A stretch of DNA of 64,000 nt from Bartonella sp. ML70XJBT.G (GCF_028618575.1 NZ_JAQITA010000011.1:23006-87005); one strand, 5' to 3'. Shown: positions 17,586-27,936, counted from the stretch's first letter. Translations and numbers: made by a program. The notes: generated by a model from the letters alone, not told the origin.

Positions 17586-18791
17586 TCACGGCTTTTTATA
17601 AAAGTTTCTTGAAAGGGCTCGATTGGTAATTTGTTTTTTATTTTCGGTGACTTTCAATTTGTAAATATTGGAAAAATCTAAATCACGGGCAACAAAAACG
17701 TTTACCATTTCCCCTTGGTTCTTCGTCAGAGTGGGAGGAAGATTGGCGTAATTTTCGGTGAGAATATTTGCAATATTTTGTCCTGAAGAAACCGTTGAAG
17801 AGGTTTCGTCAGAAGCTACGGTTTCTTTATCCTTCTTTTTTTGACTTTTTGATAAACGTTCTTTTGCATAGTTTGTGGCATCTCTGACAATCGACACAAG
17901 AAGTGCAGAACCAATCCTCTCTAGCCAATGATTATCAACATCTCCATCCATACCAGAACGTCCTAAAGTATCCGTTGCGGGTGAAGCTAATGCGATAATA
18001 ACACCCTGTGGTGTTTTTGCTCTTGTCCAGAGCACAAAGAGACGACGTTGTCCTTTTTTTAATCCGCCACGATATTCGCCAATAATTTGTGTTCCTTTAT
18101 CAAGGAGAACAACGCGACCATTGTCTGACAAAATATCTCTGGAAACGATACAACTGGTAAATCCTTGCTGGTCACTGTTGATAGCTGTTTCTAAAATACA
18201 GGGAATGGGCGTACCCATTGTGATGATGAAGTTACGATTGGGAAGCGCTGAAGCGCGAATCCCTTCAAGGGTTGTTGGCTTGAGAAGATGATTAAATTGC
18301 TGTGCTGTTTCATCAGATGTGTTGTCCACCTTGTTCAGCATAACACTCTTATCTTTTGCGGTGTTTTCTGTATTTTGCTGAGGGTTTGTATAGGCTAATA
18401 CAGGAGCGCGCTGTGCCGCTTGTAAGAGTTCATCATTCTCTGATTTTGGTTGCTCTGCTGTGGGTGCTGGAAGTTCAACCTTGGGTAAGAGAGCGTTGCG
18501 TTGTAGTGGGCCCTTTTGTTGTAAAGTACCATTTTGCCGAGGTTGTTCAAAAACAACAGGCTTTGGTTCTGCAGGGCGGAAACGTTCTGTTTGCTTAATA
18601 ACTCCTTCTTTTTGGGGTTCAACGGGTGGTTTTGTGTCTGTGATAAGCGTTGAATATGCTAAATAAATACAAACAGAAAAAAGAATAACAAGAGCTATTG
18701 CTTTCCCTATATTGCTCTGTTGTTTTTTTCCTTGAGCATCTTTTATCGTATCGCGATCATTGATGCTCTTTTCATCCATTTTGTCATTCAT
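17586..18791 (-). CDS. virB10: VirB10, trans-envelope channel scaffold
   Basis: This 401-residue protein has one membrane segment near residues 28-48, a Pro/Gln-rich periplasmic linker, and a C-terminal TrbI/VirB10 domain with LLDKGTQIIGEYRGG and a conserved RARTPQGV-like segment (TRAKTPQGVI). It spans both membranes and links ATPase activity to the outer membrane core. It overlaps the end of virB9 by 8 bases. An alternative start is Met5. Confidence 0.94.
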   Translation of the reverse strand: MNDKMDEKSINDRDTIKDAQGKKQQSNIGKAIALVILFSVCIYLAYSTLITDTKPPVEPQKEGVIKQTERFRPAEPKPVVFEQPRQNGTLQQKGPLQRNALLPKVELPAPTAEQPKSENDELLQAAQRAPVLAYTNPQQNTENTAKDKSVMLNKVDNTSDETAQQFNHLLKPTTLEGIRASALPNRNFIITMGTPIPCILETAINSDQQGFTSCIVSRDILSDNGRVVLLDKGTQIIGEYRGGLKKGQRRLFVLWTRAKTPQGVIIALASPATDTLGRSGMDGDVDNHWLERIGSALLVSIVRDATNYAKERLSKSQKKKDKETVASDETSSTVSSGQNIANILTENYANLPPTLTKNQGEMVNVFVARDLDFSNIYKLKVTENKKQITNRALSRNFYKKP

Positions 18792-19647
18792 GGCTGCTTC
18801 CTATGTTCACTTTACGTTGTACGGATGGTGATGTGGTACCGGTTTCGGGATTAATTCCTTCAGGCACAAACCTTTTATTGAAGACACACAACACGTCTTT
18901 GCCACGGCGCAAAGTAAATTGCGCAGCTGTGGCATGAACAATGACTTTGTTGCCTTTAATGGATTTTGGAACAAGCGATTCTTGTCCATCACGCGATACA
19001 AGGTAAATGGCAGGAATTTCTCTATTGCCTAAAAATGTGAATGTTGTTGTTTTACCGTTGTCATAGACAGAAGACGGTTCAATGAGGGGAGATCCTTGTG
19101 CTTCATAAGCCCAATTGCGTGGTCCAAAATCTTCATGGATATTTAAAACATCATCAACAAAGTTCGCTTCGCGCTGTTCAGCTTTAGCGGCTTCGGCTAA
19201 TTTCCTCCGTAAGGCTTCATCTTCTGGATAACGAAACTTAACCAAGAAATATGTTTCATTGCCTGCTGAAACATCACCCTCACGCACTTGTAATTCAAAC
19301 TGATAAGAACGCTTTGTTCCATCTTGTCGGCTTGTGACAATTTGTAAATTGGTGATGGGCTGAACTTCGCGCGGTTTGAGAAAAACAAAGTGGCCGGCTG
19401 GGGCAACTTGCCAAGCAACGGAATTGCCAATACCCACATAGCTCACCTCTTCATCATCGGCAAATTCAAGCTGGACCGAAGAACGAATAGAGCCAATGAT
19501 TTGCGTGACATTGTAGGGGTCATAATTGACAAATCTGATGCGATTGTCTTTGCGGGCACTCACGGGGGCTGTTTCTGCAAATGAGGAGGTTGTATGACAG
19601 CTCATTGCGACAATGAAGGCTAAGATTATCTGAGAAAATCTATTCAT
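18784..19647 (-). CDS. virB9: VirB9, outer membrane core complex protein
   Basis: This 287-residue protein has a signal peptide (cleavage near SSFAETAP). It has the VirB9/CagX arrangement: an N-terminal domain with YDPYNVTQI and [11 protein letters not shown], and a C-terminal beta domain with [11 protein letters not shown]. With VirB7 and VirB10 it forms the outer membrane pore. Its ATG overlaps the virB8 stop (ATGA), indicating translational coupling. Confidence 0.94.
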   Translation of the reverse strand: MNRFSQIILAFIVAMSCHTTSSFAETAPVSARKDNRIRFVNYDPYNVTQIIGSIRSSVQLEFADDEEVSYVGIGNSVAWQVAPAGHFVFLKPREVQPITNLQIVTSRQDGTKRSYQFELQVREGDVSAGNETYFLVKFRYPEDEALRRKLAEAAKAEQREANFVDDVLNIHEDFGPRNWAYEAQGSPLIEPSSVYDNGKTTTFTFLGNREIPAIYLVSRDGQESLVPKSIKGNKVIVHATAAQFTLRRGKDVLCVFNKRFVPEGINPETGTTSPSVQRKVNIGSSHE

Positions 19648-20312
19648 TGTATCACCTCTGGATCAGATCTATATTCGGATACTTGAAAGCCAAGTGGGTT
19701 GACTAAGCGGTCCTTTGTTGAAATTTTCGCATTGACGTAGGAAAACTTTAAAATGGAAACCCAATGGGAAATAGTTTCAATGTCATTGAGTTCTCTGAGC
19801 GTTTTGTAGTAACGCACTTGAACGAGCTCGTCGTTTAAAAAGGAGATTGATTTGATAGAAACCGTAACAGTCATATTTTGATAGATATTTTGCGGACTTT
19901 CTGGATTGTTGCCCGAATACCATTTGGCAAAACGGTTTTGCTCTTCTGGTGAAGAGAAAAGAGAGACCAAGCTAAAATTATGTTCTGCCTCCGAAGCTTG
20001 GAAACTTTCGCGGGCACGAATATATTGGCCGGCAAAATAGCGTGTTATCGCTTCATCATAGTTGTTTGGCATTTCTTTTAGTGCACTCACTGTCTCAACA
20101 ATCCCTGTTGAATTATCAACGCGGATCACAAAAGGCTCTACAGTTTTTAAGGGGGTTAATGCTGCAACAGCCAAAGCTAAAGCAATTGTCATTAAGCCAA
20201 AGAGAACTGTAAAAGCCATTGCAATTTTCATCCGCACTCGCATGCCGTGCATGCGGTCAATATCGAAAGAGCGTGCTTCCTTTATATATTTATCAAATTC
20301 ATTACTTTTCAC
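19644..20312 (-). CDS. virB8: VirB8, inner membrane assembly factor
   Basis: This is a 222-residue bitopic protein. A cytosolic N-terminus of about 35 residues precedes one membrane helix and a periplasmic VirB8 domain containing [13 protein letters not shown] and a terminal [12 protein letters not shown]. It nucleates assembly with VirB9 and VirB10. It overlaps virB7 by 11 bases. Confidence 0.94.
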   Translation of the reverse strand: MKSNEFDKYIKEARSFDIDRMHGMRVRMKIAMAFTVLFGLMTIALALAVAALTPLKTVEPFVIRVDNSTGIVETVSALKEMPNNYDEAITRYFAGQYIRARESFQASEAEHNFSLVSLFSSPEEQNRFAKWYSGNNPESPQNIYQNMTVTVSIKSISFLNDELVQVRYYKTLRELNDIETISHWVSILKFSYVNAKISTKDRLVNPLGFQVSEYRSDPEVIQ

Positions 20313-20616
20313 GCATGACCTCCACAGTTCTATAAGAAAGTGTTTCTTGGGTTATGGGATTTAAGGTAGCTTCCTTAAGTGTCACACTTGCTGTTGCTTT
20401 TTCGCTTTCTAAGGTATTGAGAATGATGGGTGTTGTGACAGGCTTTGCACCTTTTTCTTGTAGGATGATGCCTTTATTGTCCCAATCCCATTTGTCTTTA
20501 TTTAAAGCGCGGGTAACTTTGCCATTACATCGTGGTGGCTTTTTAGGGCCACTCAGAGAGGCGCAGCCCGTAAGGGCAACCGTTAGGATGACAAAAAAAG
20601 TTATTTTTCGTTTCAT
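20302..20616 (-). CDS. virB7: VirB7, outer membrane lipoprotein
   Basis: This is a 104-residue protein with a lipobox LTGC at about residue 18, followed by PKKPPRCNG, a CNG element also seen as KCDG in the Vbh copy. It anchors VirB9 at the outer membrane. It is longer than the Agrobacterium VirB7. It is separated from virB6 by a 205-base non-coding stretch with hairpins. Confidence 0.88.
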   Translation of the reverse strand: MKRKITFFVILTVALTGCASLSGPKKPPRCNGKVTRALNKDKWDWDNKGIILQEKGAKPVTTPIILNTLESEKATASVTLKEATLNPITQETLSYRTVEVMREK

Positions 20617-20758
20617 TTTTTTGAACTCACAAATACTTTGGAATACAACGTATGGAGACTTTTGCTCTGAATGATTTCACAACAACGTGTGATGAAAGAT
20701 CTTGATAGGTTGTATAAAACCAAGGATATCAAGTGTTTCACGAGGTATGTGTATGGGA

Positions 20759-20812
20759 CGTGCGCGAGAGCGCGCACGCAATACTTGAAAAAGAGCTCTG
20801 GCTTTTTTCAAG
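20759..20812 (-). other. Two hairpins in the virB6-virB7 spacer
   Basis: CGTGCGC (20759-20765) pairs with GCGCACG (20772-20778). CTTGAAAAA (20784-20792) pairs with TTTTTCAAG (20804-20812). They lie directly after the virB6 stop inside an otherwise tightly packed operon, so they may attenuate transcription or stabilise the upstream mRNA. Confidence 0.6.
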
Positions 20813-20821
20813 AGAAGTCTC

Positions 20822-21790
20822 TTAAAAGCGACCACGGCCTCGCCCTCCCAATTTTGCTGCTGTACTTGCCGCTCTGCTTGCAGCACTTGCCGAACTGGTG
20901 AGGTGGGAAGCGATACTACTTCCACCCGATTTAGCGCTACTGTAAATCATTGAAGCAATCTGACCTCCTGAAGAGATACCAGCGTTAAAGTATGGCCCAC
21001 CAGCAGCTAAGGCTGAAGCAAGACCTGGAAGTGCACGGAAGATAATAATCCCTATGATCGAAATAACGATGACAGGTGGGAAAAGAATATAGATTGACTC
21101 ATAGGAAACTGCGAGAACTTGCAGGATAATTTCACATATAATCGTTCCAAGCATGATCACGAGAACTTGTAAAATGGTAAAATTAACCAAAGTTGAAAGC
21201 CATGCTTCAGTATATTTTCGTGTTACATTGAACAAGTACAAACTAATAAAGAGAGGACCAAGACCTATAATCATGACCAGCGCAACTTGGGCAAACATTT
21301 GCACAATAAAACCACCGATACAAAAGAAAATAACGGTCACAAGCATTATACCACCAAGAAGACCAACAACAATCTTTTCAAAAAACCAAGCATTGTATAA
21401 GACTTCTTGAAAGCGATAACTTGCCTTTAACAAAATATAGTCAAAGACATTGGAGCCTGCGGGATTGCTGTTGAGTGCATTTCCTATCGCGTTTACTAAA
21501 TCCTTAAAGAAAATATCTTTGACATAGATGTTAAATGTATCTGCATTGGTTGCCATTGTTGTGACAACTACGATTTTAACCACATTATTGAGGAGACTAT
21601 GCGTAGAAAGAGCTACACGACCTGTCATAACATTATAGCCATATAAAAAGGTAAAAATAATTGCAGCAAGATTAAGTGGCGCTGAAATTGCAGAAGATAG
21701 CCCACTCACCGTGGTGTTTATCACCTTGTCGAGTGGCGCTACAATATATTCAGAAACAGTCCCAAACGGGGAAAATTTAAAGTCGGACAT
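20822..21790 (-). CDS. virB6: VirB6, polytopic inner membrane channel protein
   Basis: The ATG at 21790 (MSDFKFSPFG) gives 322 residues. An upstream TTG in the same frame would add four. About six hydrophobic segments cover residues 35-260, with the TrbL/VirB6 fold. The C-terminus is a Ser/Ala/Gly-rich tail ending GGRGRGRF. It starts one base after the virB5 stop, so there is no room for an exclusion gene between virB5 and virB6, unlike in the Vbh locus. Confidence 0.92.
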   Translation of the reverse strand: MSDFKFSPFGTVSEYIVAPLDKVINTTVSGLSSAISAPLNLAAIIFTFLYGYNVMTGRVALSTHSLLNNVVKIVVVTTMATNADTFNIYVKDIFFKDLVNAIGNALNSNPAGSNVFDYILLKASYRFQEVLYNAWFFEKIVVGLLGGIMLVTVIFFCIGGFIVQMFAQVALVMIIGLGPLFISLYLFNVTRKYTEAWLSTLVNFTILQVLVIMLGTIICEIILQVLAVSYESIYILFPPVIVISIIGIIIFRALPGLASALAAGGPYFNAGISSGGQIASMIYSSAKSGGSSIASHLTSSASAASRAASTAAKLGGRGRGRF

Positions 21791-21791
21791 T

Positions 21792-22268
21792 CTATCTCTC
21801 AACTTTTATTTTTACTTTTGCTTCTAATTGTTTTTCTTTTTCTGCGATTTTCTCTTGAAGTTTTTGACGCTCTCCTTGCGCTGTTTCTTCCTGAATCTCT
21901 TCTTTCGTTTTGCTATTTTTTGCTTGAACCATAGAGAGATATTGAAGTTTTATACTATCTGTTTGAAGCTTTGCTTGAAGAAGGGCGAGTTCTGCCTGAA
22001 GCTCTTGTTGATGCGCTTGCAGTTCTTCAGGTTTTGACTCTTTTTTTGCTTTGAGATTTTCAATTTTTTGCTTTATTTCCTCAATTTTTTGGCTAGTTTC
22101 AGCTGTTGATGCATAGATCGATTCAGCTGTTTGTGATGTGGAAGTTTCTCCTTTCTGTGTACTTTCTACTGCACTTTTGTAATATTCATCTACATTTGGG
22201 GTGTTTTGCGCATGTGCCTGAGAGGCGAAAGCCAAAGATAACAGTGTGATTAAGCTACATTTTTTCAT
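21792..22268 (-). CDS. virB5: VirB5, minor pilin-like surface protein (17-kDa antigen type)
   Basis: I start at 22268 (MKKCSLITLL), where the ATG overlaps the virB4 stop as ATGA. The 158-residue product has a signal peptide ending SQAHA and then a long charged helical region rich in Glu, Lys and Gln. The length and composition match the small Bartonella VirB5, known as an immunodominant 17-kDa antigen in B. henselae. It is unlike the 244-residue Vbh VirB5. Confidence 0.88.
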   Translation of the reverse strand: MKKCSLITLLSLAFASQAHAQNTPNVDEYYKSAVESTQKGETSTSQTAESIYASTAETSQKIEEIKQKIENLKAKKESKPEELQAHQQELQAELALLQAKLQTDSIKLQYLSMVQAKNSKTKEEIQEETAQGERQKLQEKIAEKEKQLEAKVKIKVER

Positions 22269-24628
22269 TGATTTTCTCTCCTTTGATGAAATATGGGGAG
22301 CCATTGATCGGGGTCTTCTCCATATTCATTGATAATTTGGTTCATGAGTTCAATATTTTTGGTTGTGCCGCTTAAGACGGCGATCTCATCGTTCATTCCG
22401 CGTAAGTTAAGTTCTGCAACAACGGAATTTTGTCCTTGTTTGATCAGGAAACGACGGGACTCTCTGCTCAATTCTGACTGTATCAGTTCAAATTCACGTT
22501 CAGTCAGTTTGAAATCTTCAACATAATCTTGATAATTTGCTTTTTGATTTGGAAAAAATATTTGGGTGGGACATTGCTCAATAATTGTATGGGCAATTGT
22601 TGAGTTTAAAGCATCTTTGGGACTTTGCGTTGCAAACAACATCATCCCGTTTTGTTTACGGATTGTTTTGAGACGGTCTTGGGCAAAAGCTTTGAATGAA
22701 TCATCTTCAAGTGCTTTCCAGAATTCATCAATAACAATAATAATGCGCCGCCCATCAATAAGATCAAGAATACGGTGAAAGAGGTACATCATCAAGGGAC
22801 GCCGAATTTCTTCATTGTCTAAGAAATCGGTCATGTCATAACCGATAAATTGAGCGTTTAAATTGAGATCATCTTCATCGTTATCAAACACCCAGCCTAA
22901 AGCATCTCCTCTTATCCAAGGTTGTAGGCGTATGGCAATGCCTTCTTTTGACGTGTTATCAAAAAACAGTTGAAGGGCGCTTAAAGAGCGTTGTGCACGG
23001 GGCAAACTTGCTAAGGAATCAATGGCATTGGCAATATCTTGCCGCTCTTCTTCGGTAACTGTTTGTCCTTCAGTCGTGACGAGCTTTAAGATCCAATTAC
23101 GCAGAAAGATTTTATTTTTTTCGGTGTATTCCATGCCTTTTAAGGGCGCAATACCCGTGGGCTGTCCGTTTTTTAAAGGTTTGTATTTACCGCCTCCTGC
23201 TCGTACAAAAATTTCGGCCCCTTGATCTTTGTCGAAAAAGACCATGGTCGGATTGTGTTTTTGTAATTGGGCGAGAAGAAAATTAACAATCACCGTTTTA
23301 CCAGATCCCGATGGACCGCAAACAAAGGTGTTGCCAAGATCACCATAATGAAAATTGAAATAATAAGGCGAACCCGCTTGTGTTTTCAACAATGCAACGG
23401 CAGTTCCCCAAACATTGCCTTGCAGTTTCCCAATGGGAAAGGAGTGAAAGGGCGATAACGCTGCAAAATTTCTGCTGGTAATTGCTCCAGAGCGTGCACG
23501 ATAGCTGAAGTTTCCTGGTAATTGTGCCCACCATGTCGCTTCCAATCCTAAATCCTCTCGTGCAATAATGGCTCCACCATTGGTTAAATGTGCACGTGCT
23601 TTTGAGAGATTTTCAGACAATGTTTTGGGATGGTCAGCAAAAACGGCGAGAGAAATATGATGTTCGCCCAAAACAAAACGGTTGGACTCTAAATCATCAA
23701 GGGCTTCATCGAGCGCTACAATTTGTGAACTGGCACGATCGGCCGCACTAATCATTTGATTTTGTTTGCGTCCCATAATGGTACTGGCAGCCGTTTTACT
23801 CTTAAAGACAAAAGATTGTGTTAAAATGAATTCAAAGGGGACGGTGAGTAAACCATCGGTCATACCTGGGCGTGTTCTTGAGGGATATTCTTTCCAGCCA
23901 AACATACCAACAAAGCGTTCATTGCTTTCATGGCGAATTTCAATAATTTCTTTGCCAAAAATGACACGATCGGAATAAATCGTTGAGGCAATGGTGCCAA
24001 ATGTTAGGGGAATACGTTCACGTCTTCCTCCCACCAACTGGTGCAGAAATTCACTTTGTTCAGAAAATAAAATTTCGTCATGTTCGTAAATCGATAAGAG
24101 ACGTGGATTATAGGCTTCCAAACCTTCCATAAAGTCTTGGCTTAACTCTTCAAGTTTTCGGATGGCTTCCTGATCTGGTTCAGATTGTGTTTTTTTGGCT
24201 TTTGTTAAGCGCTGAAAAAAGGAAGCGAGCTGTTCTGTTTTATCGGATGCTGGATTCCACAGTAGGGAAACAAAAAGATCATTTCTATAAAGCTCTTGTG
24301 AAACCATTTTCTTTTTGTATTTTGCATCTAAGGTTGCAGCAAAGGATGAAGAAAATTGACTGTCTGGATAAATCGTTTCACGCCGGCGGATGATGTGAGA
24401 ATATAAAGCAACACGCTCATCGGCAATATTTTTTAACAGCGTGTTTAATTGGTTGTGCAAAGAATTTATTTGATCGATATCGACCGTGTCAAAATTCACA
24501 CCATCAACGGCCATCACAATCATCAAGCAACGCGAGTTCAAAGCAATGACATGCTGATTGACGTGGCGTATATAGGGAATATATTCTTCAGGCAAAATTT
24601 CCCGTTTCATGATGGCCGTCTGCTTCAT
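22265..24628 (-). CDS. virB4: VirB4, type IV secretion ATPase
   Basis: This is a 787-residue ATPase of the VirB4/CagE family. Walker A GPSGSGKT is at about 438-445, and Walker B is in RRIIIVIDEFWKAL, followed by LFATQSPKDAL. It energises pilus biogenesis and substrate transport at the inner membrane. Its start overlaps the virB3 stop (ATGA) and its stop overlaps virB5 (ATGA). It is highly similar to the Vbh copy at 40788. Confidence 0.96.
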   Translation of the reverse strand: MKQTAIMKREILPEEYIPYIRHVNQHVIALNSRCLMIVMAVDGVNFDTVDIDQINSLHNQLNTLLKNIADERVALYSHIIRRRETIYPDSQFSSSFAATLDAKYKKKMVSQELYRNDLFVSLLWNPASDKTEQLASFFQRLTKAKKTQSEPDQEAIRKLEELSQDFMEGLEAYNPRLLSIYEHDEILFSEQSEFLHQLVGGRRERIPLTFGTIASTIYSDRVIFGKEIIEIRHESNERFVGMFGWKEYPSRTRPGMTDGLLTVPFEFILTQSFVFKSKTAASTIMGRKQNQMISAADRASSQIVALDEALDDLESNRFVLGEHHISLAVFADHPKTLSENLSKARAHLTNGGAIIAREDLGLEATWWAQLPGNFSYRARSGAITSRNFAALSPFHSFPIGKLQGNVWGTAVALLKTQAGSPYYFNFHYGDLGNTFVCGPSGSGKTVIVNFLLAQLQKHNPTMVFFDKDQGAEIFVRAGGGKYKPLKNGQPTGIAPLKGMEYTEKNKIFLRNWILKLVTTEGQTVTEEERQDIANAIDSLASLPRAQRSLSALQLFFDNTSKEGIAIRLQPWIRGDALGWVFDNDEDDLNLNAQFIGYDMTDFLDNEEIRRPLMMYLFHRILDLIDGRRIIIVIDEFWKALEDDSFKAFAQDRLKTIRKQNGMMLFATQSPKDALNSTIAHTIIEQCPTQIFFPNQKANYQDYVEDFKLTEREFELIQSELSRESRRFLIKQGQNSVVAELNLRGMNDEIAVLSGTTKNIELMNQIINEYGEDPDQWLPIFHQRRENQ

Positions 24629-24936
24629 CTGCCTAGTTCCTTATAAGTACGGATAAGACGTAGAGGAGATGTAGAGCCTCCTCCCCATCTTGTGATGTTT
24701 TTTTGTTTTCCCCTTGTATTGAGCCAAGCAAAGAGTACGCGAAATTGATTGTGGTCGTATTTTGTGACTTCACGCAAAACAAAGTGCATACCAACGCCAA
24801 GGCCAATCATGGTAAAACCGCTGGTTAGAATAAAAAGGATGGTTGTTGCCATACCATTAAGTGCCATCGCTTCTATTGTGACACCGGCAATCATGGCAGG
24901 CCTTGTACAGGCAAGGAAAAGAGTATCTTCATTCAT
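24625..24936 (-). CDS. virB3: VirB3, inner membrane protein
   Basis: This 103-residue protein has the VirB3 signature FLACTRPAMIAGV near the N-terminus and hydrophobic segments at about 15-55. It partners with VirB4. It is translationally coupled to virB4 and lies 22 bases after virB2. Confidence 0.93.
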   Translation of the reverse strand: MNEDTLFLACTRPAMIAGVTIEAMALNGMATTILFILTSGFTMIGLGVGMHFVLREVTKYDHNQFRVLFAWLNTRGKQKNITRWGGGSTSPLRLIRTYKELGR

Positions 24937-24958
24937 TTAAGCCAACTTATTCAATTAA

Positions 24959-25267
24959 TTATCCAATGAACTTACCAACGAGAGCAGGGGCACCAAAAAC
25001 AATGCCAATGCCGATAATAACAAAGGCTGCTTTGCGTAAATCAAAAAAGCCGTACATCCAAGCAATCCCCACGCCAATAACACATATAACCGCAATAAGC
25101 TTTGCAGTAGTTCCTGTCATCGTATCAACGATACTTTTTAAAACACTATCAAGCTTTCCAAAACCCTGTGAAGTATCAGCGGCATAAGAAGGTTCTATTA
25201 AAATGAGTGCTGTTAAAAGCAGCATGAAAACGATAAGTATGCCGTTTTTGGATAGAGTTTTTGTCAT
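24959..25267 (-). CDS. virB2: VirB2, major pilin
   Basis: This 102-residue prepilin has a signal sequence ending near SYAADT, then a mature part with two hydrophobic helices separated by a short loop (FFDLRKA). It is the first gene of the operon. No virB1-type lytic transglycosylase is present upstream, as in other Bartonella VirB loci. Confidence 0.92.
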   Translation of the reverse strand: MTKTLSKNGILIVFMLLLTALILIEPSYAADTSQGFGKLDSVLKSIVDTMTGTTAKLIAVICVIGVGIAWMYGFFDLRKAAFVIIGIGIVFGAPALVGKFIG

Positions 25268-25633
25268 TTTACCTCTCTTTGACTGTTTATTGATCTCTTG
25301 TCTCTTTTTAGGGGTTAAGAATTTTTCTGCCCGACAATTTACAGCCTAAATTCCCCTCCATTTTAAAAAGCTTTGAGAGTGGTCCTTACGCACTGCCAAA
25401 ATCTTCTTCTTTGAATTTTTTAAAGAGACAGAATATTTTTCATTTTTTTGATTGTGTTACATAAAAATGGCAATTTTAAGTTGTATCTTATCTCAAGATG
25501 GTAAGAGCCAATCGTGTGAGAATAATATTTTTTATTTACAAAATGTAGTTAACGCTCAACATATCTTACTTAGAGTTTTTTCCCTTAAAGAGTAGGTAAG
25601 TTGTTGAAAAAAATGTGAAAAGGCAAAGAAACA
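25268..25633. promoter_or_regulatory. Divergent promoter region between virB2 and the nuclease-like gene
   Basis: This AT-rich 366-base gap must hold the promoter of the virB operon on the minus strand and that of the nuclease-like gene on the plus strand. I see no tRNA or insertion sequence. No operator could be assigned with confidence. Confidence 0.5.
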
Positions 25634-26377
25634 ATGAACTTTTTAAGCGAATGTATCAAGCGAATACGATTTAAATGGGTTGTTATTATTTACATTATAG
25701 GCTCGATGCTGTGGGGAATAAGCCAATATAAAGATAAAATGGATTTTAATGTTTTCAAGACATTTCTGATGCAGGATGCTCAAGAGATTGTTGATATCTA
25801 TTTAGAAGAGAAAAGGCGGGTGGAACCCATTATCAAACAGAAGTTAGCAATAAATGAGCCAGCTGTTGATTTGCAGAACAGTGTTTTACCGGATCATGCG
25901 ACTGTTTTTCAGGGCAGGGCATTGGTTACGAGTGGTGTTACATTTAAATTGCTTACCTCTGTTGCACAATCTTGGCGTAAACATATGACGCGCAATATTC
26001 ACCTCTATGGGGTGGACAGTTGTGCGCCGCGTCAAAAGGCAAAATTAAATGATCAAGAATGGCCCTGTGGGGCAGTGACAACAGCTTGGCTGGTGACCAA
26101 AACACTGGGGCGAAGTTTATCCTGTAAGCAGGCTCTTATGCATAATGGTATTGCTTATGCACAATGTTTTGTCGATGGCGTTGATCTCGCTGAGGCAGGT
26201 CTTGCAGAAGGGATGTTGGTGCTTTCAAAAGAAAGTAAAGATCCTGTTCCAACACAGTACCGCTCTGCTGAAGAGATTGCACGCAAAAATAAAATCGGTC
26301 TTTGGTCTAGTGAGTTTACGGAACCTTTCCAATGGCGGCGGGATAATGGATCTTATAATCCTTTTGCAGGCTTTTAA
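25634..26377 (+). CDS. Membrane-anchored staphylococcal-nuclease-like protein, VirB side
   Basis: This 247-residue protein has one N-terminal membrane segment (about 14-32) and a C-terminal SNase/thermonuclease-like domain from about 95. Recognisable pieces are IHLYGVDSCA, CGAVTTAWL, GRSLSCKQ, CFVDGVDLAEAGLAEGM, YRSAEEIARKNKIGLWSSEF and a terminal WRRD. In classical SNase the first piece is RLLLVDTPE, with catalytic Arg35 and Glu43. Here they appear as His and Ala, so nuclease activity is doubtful. It is divergent from virB2, and the same arrangement occurs at the Vbh locus. Its role is unknown. Confidence 0.7.
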   Translation: MNFLSECIKRIRFKWVVIIYIIGSMLWGISQYKDKMDFNVFKTFLMQDAQEIVDIYLEEKRRVEPIIKQKLAINEPAVDLQNSVLPDHATVFQGRALVTSGVTFKLLTSVAQSWRKHMTRNIHLYGVDSCAPRQKAKLNDQEWPCGAVTTAWLVTKTLGRSLSCKQALMHNGIAYAQCFVDGVDLAEAGLAEGMLVLSKESKDPVPTQYRSAEEIARKNKIGLWSSEFTEPFQWRRDNGSYNPFAGF

Positions 26378-26571
26378 TGGGCAAATACTTTCATTTTATG
26401 GATTCTATCGAGAAATTTACAACGCGAATAGAAACAAAGCGTGGGGAAAAATTAAAAGAAGATATGAAAATCTTTGCCACTGTTTTTCAAAGTGGTGTAT
26501 ATATTCTATACCCATTTTCAAAGTCTGTTTTTATATTGCTCTCTGTTTTATGGATGTGCTGTACACAATAA
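26377..26571 (+). CDS. Small hypothetical membrane protein coupled to the nuclease-like gene
   Basis: The ATG overlaps the stop of the preceding gene (TAATG), which suggests coupling. The 64-residue product has a charged N-terminal half and a hydrophobic C-terminus ending in two cysteines (WMCCTQ). I recognise no family. It may be spurious, since no equivalent is seen after the Vbh-side gene. Confidence 0.35.
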   Translation: MGKYFHFMDSIEKFTTRIETKRGEKLKEDMKIFATVFQSGVYILYPFSKSVFILLSVLWMCCTQ

Positions 26572-26716
26572 AGAGCTGCTATTGTTAGTGGCAAGAAATC
26601 TTTTATTGTTTATGTTTATAGGAGAAAGAGAGCATCTAAAACGCTAAAATTTTCTATAGTGGAACATTAGTGTCGTGTTTCGTCATAAAATTCAATTTTT
26701 TAGCCATTTCTTATCT

Positions 26717-27936
26717 TTATAATTCTTTTACATCAATAATGGTTTCTTCAGATACTTTTTTGAAAAAATGCGCTACTTCACGATAATTTTCCTCCTTGGC
26801 AAGGATATATCCTAAAATTAAAGAGGAAAAATCTTCAGGAAGAAGCAAGATGATATCTCCATTTTTTATCAAATGTTTTGCGTGAAGAAATGCTTTTGAA
26901 TGGCGTAAATCTTCAGGATACTCATAGCGCTTCAATCTACCAGCCTGAGTGGCTATACTGTAATGAATGCCTGTATACGTTTTTACTTTCGGAATCTCAA
27001 CAACTTCATTCTTGATAAATGCAGAAACGACAGTTTTAATCCAGTTTATTCCTAAAGCATTGCTGACAATATGTGTTGTGGTTAATCCACCTCCAATACG
27101 GGCATGAGCTTAAAACCCTCTTTTATCCATTTTCCTTCGAGATGGAATGGAGTATTTTTTAGCCCAAGGACATTACAATATGAGATGTAGTTTTTTCAAT
27201 TTCGATTTTTACTTCATCATTCAATCTTGTTGGGAAAATATACTGCTATTCTGTAAACCAAGGTTCCGTGATTTTTTTATCTCCAATACCTGCAATATAG
27301 CATTCTTCATTTAGCACAACACCTTCGACAGAAAATTCCTGACCGGAAAGATAAGATTCACATAAAAAATGAAGACCATAACGGTTATAACTCCATTGAT
27401 CATGCCCTTCTTTACCAAGGTTGATAAGTCAAGATGCATCTTTCATTTGTTTTTCGTTTTTGCGTAATATATTCTTTTTGAACCGGAAGCGCTTATCGGT
27501 TTAAGCACGCAGGGAAATGAGATGTTGCTAAGATCTGCCTCTTCTTTCATTCATTTAAATGATGGGGTGTATTCTGGATAAGTTTCCCATACAGTTTTTA
27601 TCATTTCATATTTATTTCTGGCTCTTGTTGCAGATGAAACACTTGTTCTAGGCGTTCCTAACATCTATAATATTAGTGCATTAAGCTCAACGTAAGGATC
27701 AGTGTATAAAAGAGATAAAACAAATTTTCGGTTCTTTTTAATCTCTTCAACAAGGGTGAGTACTTGATGATTATCTGCTAGGTTAACTTTGAAAAAATCG
27801 ACACGATTTTCTCATATTTTAGGGCAAGTAGGAGCTAAAAGTACGATATTTAACCAAGTTCATGGCATGCATTGAAAATAGCTTCCTTTTCGTTTTCATA
27901 AGAGCGAATTCCAAGCCAAGGAATAGAATTTTTCAT
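26717..27936 (-). pseudogene. Decayed ATP-grasp family gene
   Basis: From an ATG at 27936 the minus strand reads MKNSIPWLGIRSYENEKEA and continues through recognisable ATP-grasp-like pieces (for example LSLLYTDPYVELNAL and FPCVLKPISASGS), interrupted by several stops and frameshifts. The last open part, 26717-26935, encodes about 72 residues (LPEDFSSLILGYILA). FPCVLKPISASGS resembles the ATP-binding Lys segment of ATP-grasp ligases. It lies downstream of the ABC exporter operon in the same direction, as ligase genes often do with their exporters. It is clearly non-functional. Confidence 0.7.
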
